DNA of 64,000 nt from Fistularia commersonii. Its lineage: Eukaryota; Chordata; Actinopteri; Syngnathiformes; Fistulariidae. A program made the translations under genes and the position numbers. The stretch spans positions 8,697,501 to 8,761,500 of the forward strand of contig JBBMNZ010000034.1 of NCBI GenBank assembly GCA_037954325.1. The letters are read 5' to 3'. The notes under the pieces were generated by a model. That model searched no databases. It was not told the DNA's origin and saw only the letters and a list, made by a program, of their open reading frames with translations. Positions 12,785 through 64,000 of this stretch are shown in pieces (position 1 is the first letter of the stretch; each line of letters opens with the position of its first letter).

Positions 12785-15110
12785 TGATAAAAGATTGTCT
12801 TTATTGTTTGGCATCATTAATGAATTCCATACCACAGCAGTTATGGGAGTAGGAAAACCACTTTTACAACCAAACACGGTCCGATCATGCTAACACCATA
12901 TGTACAGGAAAGCACATTGAAAAGTGTATAAATTATTTATATGAGACTGAGAGTCAAGAACGGTGGAGAAGACAGCCACGGTCTAATGAATTCGTCCTCT
13001 TTTTCCTTTTTTTTTTTCTTTTTCTTTTTTTAAACACTGATTATAGATATTTACCAGTTACACTGATCTCTGGAGTACATGTATGTACACAAAACAACAA
13101 TAAACCTTTTTTTTAGAGGGGAGGGGGCATCTGCAATAATTCTCAAAAATATTTCACAATACTACTGTTTGTACAATAACAGAATTTACATTGAAAAATT
13201 CTATTGTACCTATGATTTGAGTATCTCTTCAGTCACCAGTTATCCCCTGTGCCATCAAAAGCCGTACTAGATACTCACATAGTGGATATACCTAACCTCA
13301 TCTCCATACAAAGTGGAGCAGCCTATGAAGTACCCGGGCCTTCCGTCTCGGTACAGTTTCTGAAATATGTTCACACAACTGATGATGCCATATACAAAAA
13401 TAGATGTTGTCTAGTCAGCTGACAACTTGATATACAGTAACACAAAGCATCCACCTGCAAGAAAACAACAAGGAAAACAAGTAATTGTTAAAATATCAGC
13501 CAAATCCGTCCGACCTCGACAATAAAGAGCACTGTTCGGCCGTGCCGCGGCTCCTCGAAGGGTGAACCCGAGCGTCGGTGTTCCCCTGAAACGTATCGTT
13601 CGTGTTCAAAACAGCTGAAGGTGAGTGAGAAAAGAGCCACTGGTAGAAGAAATCACCGTAACCGACCGAGCGACGATATGAAACCGAAGCGAAAAAAAAA
13701 AATCATACAAAAAAACGTCACCGGGCAGATATCGTTTCGCTTTAAGGAGGACGTGGGGGGAGAGGGAGATAGGAGAGGGAGGAAAGTGAAACTGAATGTC
13801 ACTAGATGAGCTTCTTACAGTCCAGATGAGAGGTCAAACTGCATCTGAGTGCACTTAAGGCAGGTAGGCAATTCCAACGAGTGGGCTCCTTGACCGGCCA
13901 CTCAGCGGACGGGCGGGGGGGGGGAAGGGGAGCGAGGGGGTCGGGGACAACGTCATCAGACACAATGCAGCCGTCCAGGTTTAGCCCTCGCTGCTTAACA
14001 TGGCCTGACAACCAAACAAAGAAGGGACAAATGACGCGGGGGGGGGGAGAAGGGGAGGAAAAGGGGAGGGGATCCGGGGGGTTCCGACCCGTCTTGTGAG
14101 ACGTGACGGGCTCGGGCGCCATCCGTCCCAGACGGCCCGTCGCCGTCGTCTGGTTTCCCTCCGTCAATCCTTTCAAAAAAAAAACAAAAAAATAGACGGA
14201 TAGAGACTTCTTCAACATCGACTGAACTCAAAGCACTTTAACAAAAACCAGTAGTTTTCTTTTTTTTTTATCGTTTTTTTTTTTTTTTGTTTCCAATGGA
14301 GGTTCGCTATACAAATAGAACATCTCATCTGAATACATTCACGTAGGTTTTCCGCACACGCGGTACGGATGGAGAACTGTCAGTGACTGAAGTGTGTGTG
14401 TCCCTGGAGATGCAGGTCCAAAACTTCAGAACCCGCAATTAATGACTGCCTGGCAGCGACACACATTGGAGTGCGCCATCTGATATGATTCACCATTAAG
14501 GAGCACTTAATAGTGGTTTTGAAAAGAAATAAAAAAATAAGTTGAAAAAAAAAAGAAAAAAACGGGCACAAACCTTGGAAAACACTAGAATGTAGCAAAT
14601 TTATCAAAATAAGAATTTGTGTGTATGAAGCGTTTAAAGCTGAGAAGTCACTTCACTATGAACGACGACCTCGTGAAGTCGCTTTGTGTCGTGAGAAGCG
14701 AAATCGAAGGAGCTCGTACCGCTGCCCCGGGGTCACGGCGGTCGGATTTCCACGAAAACAGTCGCCGTGTTATTTTCCGATCAAAAAGAAAAACATGCTC
14801 ACAGACGAGTCGTACGATCGCGTACGATCAATATCAATTTCGAACAAAGTGAATGTTATCCGTGGTGTCGTTGGACGGATACGTTTTCTTTTGAAAATAT
14901 CTACGTGGCCGCAGGAAGCAGCGGCGGTGCATCGTCCCGGTTCCTTCCGTCCGCTCTCTCCCTCGTGTGCGCTGAGAATAAAGCGAGCATGCAAGAAAAG
15001 GTTAGCCGAATGTATTTCGCTCGTCGCGTCGGGTTCTCGCCGCTTCCGTTACGCTGCGAATGAAGGGAAGTAGATGAAAAAAAACAAAAAAAACGAGAGG
15101 AGATTCCTCA
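12785..15110 (-). other. dock3: Probable dock3 3' untranslated region
   Basis: Sequence immediately downstream of the dock3 stop codon, without an obvious transposon. On the minus strand the only well-placed AATAAA followed by the end of unique sequence is at 12800-12805, which gives a 3' UTR of about 2.3 kb. The stretch 13740-14085 is strongly purine/G-rich on the plus strand, so the transcript would be C/U-rich there. The end point is a prediction; other polyadenylation sites may be used. Confidence 0.5.
12800..12805 (-). other. Candidate polyadenylation signal AATAAA
   Basis: Canonical hexamer on the minus strand, about 2.3 kb after the dock3 stop codon. G/T-rich minus-strand sequence lies within the next 60 bases. 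Confidence 0.42.
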
Positions 15111-57805
<42,695 letters not shown>

Positions 57806-58710
57806 CTGTGCAGAGACAAGAGAGAGTGCATGTGAGGAAACGGCGAAATAACGCCCATACTTTGGATTTAACCCGACGACCTCTAATTGAGCGAGGCGTG
57901 TCTCCGGCGACGCTCTCTCCGCGTGTTTTTTCGGGGTTGTAGCGTTTTAACAAGCTGTTTTACAGAAACATCTGAGCGCGGCGTTACACGGGAACAACTG
58001 CTTAGTGAACTGTAAACAAGCTCCCACCCCGAAGTGGGGAGACATATTAATTTGTAATTAATTTTTAAGCGGCCCTGAAATTTGTGCAGCGTTAACGTAA
58101 TAGAACCGTCTCCAGAAAAAAAAAATAGCACCCACACACACACGCACGGAAAAGGCATTAATCCTCGGCGACACCTGGTTTTGCAGCGACGCGTCGCCTT
58201 TGACCGCACAAAGACGCACCTTGTGATTCAAACTCTAATTAAAGGACACGATTACACTTCGGAGAACGAGCGTCGGAGCGAAGGCTCGGCTTTCGGAGCG
58301 TCCGATCTACGCCGAGGCGCGACTCGGCGGCGCGAGACGTCCGAAACGCCGCCCGCGGGCCTCGGCGAAGGCAAACTCGTTTAATCGCGGCGGCGCTCCG
58401 TTGACAATTTTAATGCCTACAAATGGTGGCCCTTCAAGGAGAGCTTGTGTGAATCACTATGCTAATGAACTAGCCAGGGGACCCTGTGAGGGGGAGGAAG
58501 AGAGGGAGGGGCCCGGGCAGCTCTCCGTCGCTTGTTTGAGAGTAACGAGCGCTCGGTTCCTGTGCTCGGGTCGCTATGGCAACAGATCATCTACAAACCG
58601 GAGGTCTGCTTTCACTGTAACTGCAGCAAGGATCAGCGCATTTTGAAATGGTAAGCTTACGGGTGCAGCGTCGCGCTGGAGTTTAAGTCAAGCTATTGGT
58701 CATGCATCAG

Positions 58711-58741
58711 AAAGAGGAGGAGGAGGAGGAGGAGGAGGAGG
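58711..58741. repeat. (GGA)n microsatellite
   Basis: About ten GGA/GAG units, purine-only on the plus strand. Confidence 0.93.
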
Positions 58742-60981
58742 GGGTTAAAGAGCTCACTTGTCACCTTTTCAGTCTCCCCTGGGCCCGTTTCCAGCTGGGG
58801 GAAACTATTTCCTATTCCACGGTTGCATTCTTTAACCTATTTCATTTCAAATGCAACACCGCGCGACAGCCTCTGGAGGAAGACGAGACCGTCGTGTGTG
58901 AGAGAGAGGAGCGCGTCACGCGTCTGCATTTTCATAGTCCTCCCTCACAAAACCCCCGAGCGGTGTAAACACTCTTTCATTGTGCCTAAAGCTGCAGCGC
59001 ATTAGCATATCCTCCAAACATGACCGGCGGACTCGTCTTCAGACATGTTGAACGTAGGACGCCGGGAGGAGACCGTCGGGACGCGGAAGAGAAAACGATG
59101 CCAAAAGTGGACATTTCTACTCGGCAACAGAACGCGGCTACCCGTCCACTGAGTCGCCGTAAAAAACATCCACGGAGCGTCACGAGGCCATATGATTGTG
59201 TAACCGGTAGAATCATGAAAGGGAAAAGACGCCGCGTCCAACGGGGACGCATTCCTGAAACCTCAAGACAAACTAAGAGCCTAGAATAGAGCCTTGCTTT
59301 GTGCTTCGTGCGCCGGCGTGACGCCGCGTCGCCGCACAAACCTGCCATAAAACCATCTGCTCACGCAAATGTCTTTATTAAGGGATTTGTTCACTCGTTG
59401 TCTCTCCGCTTATCCCGGCCTGCAAAACAGAGAATACAACCATTCGCCCTCTCATTTAAACCAAATCACATGTCTTCATCTTTCAAAGTTCATATCCGAA
59501 AGCATATTTTGTCTTTTTATCGACATCCCGACATTCACGTGGGTAAATAGCGAACGTTACTCTCGACACGTTATTTCATTTTATGAAATAAACGTTTATC
59601 CGGCCAGGCCGGAGAGCCACGCGCTTCCCTCCGTGACCCCTCGAAGTGAGTGTTTCCGCGCCGCGCGCTCAAATTCGGGGTTATTCAAAGTCGACGGGCG
59701 GAGAATTAAAAGAGAAAATATCCACCTCTTCCGCGTCTCTCCGGTGATACGAATCGAGGTGATGGCGGCGATAGCCGCGAAGTATCGAGACGGCGTCTGA
59801 GAGGTGCGTCTCCGCTCGATTCCCTCGTCTCATTCGGCGCCGGCGATTCACCATGGCAACCGGTAACGCCTCTGTGTTTCCCAAACACTTTGACTGACAC
59901 TTCTGTCAATCCAACTTCTATTTTGAATCACGTTATTGTTTTAGCGCAAGCTTTCATTATCCCCTGCCTCCCGAGCCGCTCTGTTACTGAAGACGTTGTG
60001 GTTTATTCGTTATGAAATATTTCCCCGGTAAAGGGCCGCGCCGTCCAACTGCACTTGAATTAAGTCGACGGTGAAATCGGAAATTAAGTCACATGGCAAA
60101 TGACACTTTTTGCGGACTCTCTCGGGTGTTGTCGTAAAATAAAATCCCGAATGTGGCGCCGCGGCGAGCCACGCGTGCGGGGAGCGTTTTCGTCAAAATG
60201 ACGGAAAAACCTCGGCGTTCGTTTGCAATTCAGTGCAACCGCTGAATTATTCCATTAAAAAAAAAAAAAATTGAATTACAGCAACACGACAAAAAATACA
60301 ATGAGAACATTTTCAATTTAAATAATGTTGTTATTGAACAGATGCGAAGTGTTTTCTGCAAAGACGTGGAAATTATTTGCAATAATTAAATGATCCGAGA
60401 GGGATCGTAGTTTAAGGGTCACGGTCAAAGTGTTGGTTCATTTTTTTTTTGTTTGTTTTTTTTTTTTACCAAATGTTACTGGATCATCAAACGTAGCTCG
60501 TGTGAAGATGAGTAACACTGTTTGGTCTTCTAGCGGGCTTCTCCTCCACCAGCCGGGCCGCTAAGAGTGGCACGTCGGAAAAAGGCAAGGGTCACGACAG
60601 GGTCGCTTCATGTGGGAATGAACGCTCTATTTGCTGTGTTTTTTTTTTCCTTTTCCTTAAAAAAAAAAAGGGTACACAGTTATATGACAACATGCAATTT
60701 GGTAATTCTCAGCATGGGAAAGGACCGAGCCACGGCCCATACAGTCAAAATTCATAAAATCTTTTCCCGTCGCATTTTGCACTGACGTGTTTTCCGCGCT
60801 GACGCCGACTGTGTCGGCGAAAGCGAGGTCACACATGCTCCTCCTTCCGCTGTGACATCCACACAATATGTGTCTGAGCTAAAGTTCACTCTCTAGTTTA
60901 TTGTCACTCTTCGCGACGGAATGAGAAATGACACCAGAGATTTGTTGTTTTTTTTTGTTACATTGCTATAATACAACGTGT

Positions 60982-61149
60982 ACGTGCAGCCGTAAGGCTA
61001 ACGGCATGATTGGAAACTGCAAGCATTGAAGAAAAATTAAAAATGTGCAATTTTGTGACAAGTTTACGTGCAGCCGTAAGGCTAACGGCATGATTGGAAA
61101 CTGCAAGCATTGAAGAAAAATTGAAAATGTGAAATTTTGTGTCAAGATT
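60982..61149. repeat. 84-bp tandem duplication
   Basis: ACGTGCAGCCGTAAGGCTAA begins at 60982 and at 61066. The two 84-bp copies differ at only a few positions. Confidence 0.93.
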
Positions 61150-61261
61150 TGATGAAAAAAATGATAACAATGTGCATGAGGCTGTCAGAAAAGTGCTATT
61201 GGTTTAGCAGGTTAGCTTGAAAATGTGACCTGCACAAAGTCACCAGCTCACTGTGGGTACA

Positions 61262-61340
61262 ACAAATAATAATAATAATACATAAGATTTGTATAGCGCT
61301 TTTCATGGTACTCAAAGACGCTTTACAAGTGAAAGACAGA
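61262..61340 (+). mobile_element. Dispersed fish repeat tail
   Basis: (AAT)n followed by TTTGTATAGCGCTTTTCATG and CTCAAAGACGCTTTACAAGT. Segments of this form are frequent in fish genomes as the 3' part of short retroelements; the exact family is not certain. Confidence 0.5.
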
Positions 61341-62599
61341 ACACACAGGACATACACACAATTATTGTGTGTCTTCAGATTCTGAAAACCAACAGCAACA
61401 CAGCGATAGCTAATAAATTATCCGTTGGTTTACTTATTGATTCCTTCGTTACAAATTCGAACGGCGGCTCTTTCCAGAAAAAATGACATCGCCGACGTCG
61501 GAGCCTCATGGAAGAGTGTATGCAGAGCTCGCTTTTCCCACAATCGTGCACGCTGGAACCTAATGTGGACCGTGAAAGTCCGGCTCTCCCGGGCACGGCG
61601 GCTCTCTCGCCCATCTAACTAAGTCAAAATTACACAATCGTATTCGGGCTTCGCCCACTGAGTCATGTTGTTCGGCACGACTAGAACGCACACTGGCTTA
61701 GTCAGACATATTACTGCACTGACGTCTTGCTAAGCTAGAGATTTCAGCCACAGAGGCAGAGGCACATTTCACTATATCTGATCTAAAGTCAATGTCACAG
61801 AGATGTAGGCATGCCACCTTACTGCTGCAGGGGGGGAACACAGAGTGTGTGTGTGTGTGTGTGTGAGCCACACAAAGGAAATCATCTTTTCTACTGTATA
61901 TATTAGGGAAGACACAGTTGTCAGGAGGAGAAAAAGAGGAGAAAATGATTGAAGTCATAGTTGCAGCGTCCGCAGCCCGAAGGAATCGCTGCGATTCTTT
62001 GGTGTGTCGGACGTTTTGGATTCTGTCGTGATCAACCGAGATCCTACAAATGTCCGTTTCGGATGAGCGCTGACCCAGATAGCGTCGATGCATGCTAGCG
62101 GTAGTTTGCGTACGAGCCATAAAACCTGATGTATAATCATTGCATTTCACTAAAACATTCCCTCCAGGTGGGTTTAAAAAACATAAAAACGCCCCGCTTT
62201 TGCTCGTCTAAACGGTTTTATTCGACGGGAGGTTAAAATCCTGAAAGTGGCCTCTTCCCGGGCTACATAACTCATAAAGCCCTGCACAGATTATTTACGG
62301 TTACAACTTCCGAAGATTTTTCAAGCTACGTTTTAGCTCCGGAGCGCCTGTCCCGTGAGGTTAAGGAAGCGGAGGTCGGCCGGGACTAGATTTTCGCAAA
62401 GTCGGGGTGCCAAAGAACCGCTTTTATTATCCATATTTTCTTTCTCCCGTCTCATGCCGGGGCGAGCGTCCATAATGACTTCTGATATGTTAAGTCTACA
62501 TAATTCAATAAGGTTAGCCATTAAAACGGTTGGGCCGCGGCCACCGCTCCGCAAGTGATTTGCAAACAATTTCCCCGGCCTTAACATCTGAGAGAAAAA

Positions 62600-62910
62600 T
62601 GAATAAGCGGCAATTCTAAACAAGACATTAATGCTTCATGAGGTGGTCCGTAACAGTTTCCTGTTTGGACGGAGCCCATTAAGATAAGACAAGAGGAAGG
62701 GGAGGCATGTCTGACTGCTGACAGCCCGCAGCACTGCTCCATATCAGTCTTTGTTAATACAGCCAAAACATCATTTACAGGGAATTGGATAATTTGCAAA
62801 ATGGACGGATGAAATGAAGATGCCCATTAACTGCACAGGACCTAATGGAGTGTGAGGCTATGGGGCCAAAGGTGGACCAGGAATGTAGCCTGCCACTGGC
62901 TGGTAAAACA
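62600..62910. promoter_or_regulatory. Candidate conserved non-coding element
   Basis: About 300 bp of unique, low-CpG sequence in otherwise CpG-containing surroundings. It has homeobox-type words (AATTGGATAATTTGC, CCATTAA), a GATAAGA box (62693-62699) and no repeat. It looks like the deeply conserved enhancers found in introns of neuronal genes, but conservation cannot be tested here. Confidence 0.3.
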
Positions 62911-62944
62911 TCAAAACAAATAACTGATAAAATAAATTAAAGAT

Positions 62945-63005
62945 AAAATAAAATAAAATAAAATAAAATAAAATAAAATAAAATAAAATAAAATAAAATA
63001 AAATA
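62945..63005. repeat. (AAAAT)n microsatellite
   Basis: About twelve AAAAT units. Confidence 0.96.
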
Positions 63006-63508
63006 AATAAAATTATATTAAATTTAATTGAATTAATTAAAATGATAATTTAATTCAATTTAATTTAAACACAGTAAATTAAAATGATATTTTGCCTCTG
63101 TAAGAGCTCTGTACCTATTCTGGAGGGTGTTGTGAGTCTCTCCTACAGAGTTCCAGTGACTTTTAGAGCAAAACTCAGAGCTTATTTCCCTCTTTGTCTT
63201 CTCATCTCGAAAGGCGAGGTGGACCTGAGTCATCTGGCTTCATTTGCGTGGTACAGTATTTGCGGTTGTGCATGCGTGGCGACTCCCGGCGTTCCAGCAC
63301 CGCGGACAGCGTCATCCCACGGTTTCAGCACCGCGGAGAGCGAAAGCTGCACAGAACTGTTGCTTCAACAGTTCCGTTCAACAGTACCCACCCGCTGTGG
63401 TGCTTGCGTGGAGGTAAAAAAAAAAAAAAAAACACGACACCGTGGGATCAACAAGCAGCCGCCGACACCATGGTGGATCTTTGCGTCGTTTCTGCAGAAA
63501 CGCCTCGA

Positions 63509-63566
63509 AACAAAGTGTGTGTGGGCGTGTGTGTGTGTGTCTGTGTGTGTGTGTGTGTGTGTGTGT
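63509..63566. repeat. (GT)n microsatellite
   Basis: Near-continuous GT run, interrupted at GGGCGTG and CTG. Confidence 0.9.
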
Positions 63567-64000
63567 CAGTATGAGAATCCCTGCGAGTAACAAGCTGAAG
63601 AGCATCTGGACATGACTCATTCTCCTAATGAAACACCTTTGTAGTGCAATCACACACGCGTTTACCGTAAAGGCCGAGCTTGTAATGACCGCACTGACGC
63701 ACACACACACACACACACAAAACCAAAAACACACCTTTTCTAGTAATCATGTTTTTTTTTAACATTACCATTAAAATATAACGCTGCTCACAAAATGATC
63801 ATTCCTGTTCTCCCCTCTGAATCAAAGTGCACACACACACACACTCACTGCAGCAGCGGTGTGTATATGTGTGTGTATATGCGTGTGTGTGTGTGTGTGT
63901 GTGCGCGCGTCCACAGGTAGAACCCCCGGCCTCCAAACCCTACACCTGTTGGAAGGACGCAGTCACGACGCCCCGCCGTGGTTGCAGCTGGTACCGCATC

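Larger units (their letters stand above)
57806..64000. other. dock3 intron 1 (partial) or 5' flank
   Basis: 6.2 kb in which I found no minus-strand exon 1 (MWTPTEEEKYG-like). Contents: CpG-containing unique sequence, (GGA)n (58711-58741), two candidate conserved blocks (about 58410-58650 and 62600-62910), an 84-bp tandem duplication (60982-61149), a dispersed fish repeat tail (about 61265-61340), (AAAAT)n (62945-63005) and several CA/GT runs (61844-61864, 63509-63566, 63699-63719, 63867-63903). Calling it intron 1 is an inference from the missing exon. Confidence 0.65.

Noticed and set aside
12502..12893. Frames on both strands of about 90-116 codons right of the CTAT array
   Set aside because: No family resemblance; they overlap one another on opposite strands around the CTCF-like site and the predicted polyadenylation signal.
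57806..57870. AAAGTATGGGCGTTA on the minus strand just before exon 2, resembling the KYGV of DOCK3 exon 1
   Set aside because: It lies in the intron directly upstream of a good acceptor, is not in the correct phase with exon 2, lacks the MWTPTEEE context and has no donor.

Overview
The window looks like nuclear DNA of a ray-finned (teleost) fish. It carries one large, split vertebrate gene with short introns, a tRNA-derived SINE of the type common in teleosts, hAT, Tc1/mariner-like and pogo-like DNA-transposon debris, and very many simple-sequence arrays. I cannot name the species; no bacterial or viral gene is present.

The only protein-coding gene I can support is on the minus strand. It is the orthologue of DOCK3 (dedicator of cytokinesis 3, also called MOCA), a Rac guanine-nucleotide exchange factor of the DOCK-B group. 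Fifty-three coding exons run from exon 2 (57722-57805, in the SH3 domain) to the stop codon in exon 54 (15111-15719). Every exon boundary has usable splice sites and a reading phase that joins without a break. They encode about 2,064 residues; exon 1, which should supply about 12 more and the start codon, was not found and is probably beyond the right edge. Domain order is SH3, helical linker, DHR-1 (exons 15-18), ARM-like helical region, DHR-2 exchange domain (exons 37-46) and a proline-, serine- and histidine-rich tail (exons 47-54). The tail sequence identifies DOCK3 rather than DOCK4, although exon 52 resembles DOCK4. Residue numbers assume that exon 1 contributes 12 full codons plus one base, as in human DOCK3.

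Layout from left to right: 1-3395, degenerate TATG satellite; 3396-6898, mixed sequence with a SINE, a pogo-like transposon fragment and a possible minus-strand promoter and first exon; 6899-12003, a second TATG satellite block in which the repeat strand flips; 12342-12480, a long CTAT array; about 12704, a CTCF-like site; about 12785-15110, the probable dock3 3' untranslated region; 15111-57805, dock3; 57806-64000, dock3 intron 1, with candidate conserved non-coding blocks and tandem repeats.

The most notable non-genic structures are inside dock3 introns. They include a roughly 600 bp interstitial telomere-like array (intron 13), a three-monomer higher-order minisatellite with a 182 bp period (intron 8), a 1.4 kb hAT element with an 8 bp target duplication (intron 53) and a transposase-bearing relative of it (intron 17). 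I found no evidence of an undescribed multi-gene system. The unusual content is in dock3 gene structure (an extra in-frame exon, a GC-AG intron, a 27-nt microexon, a tandem acceptor, a His-rich tail) and in repeat architecture.
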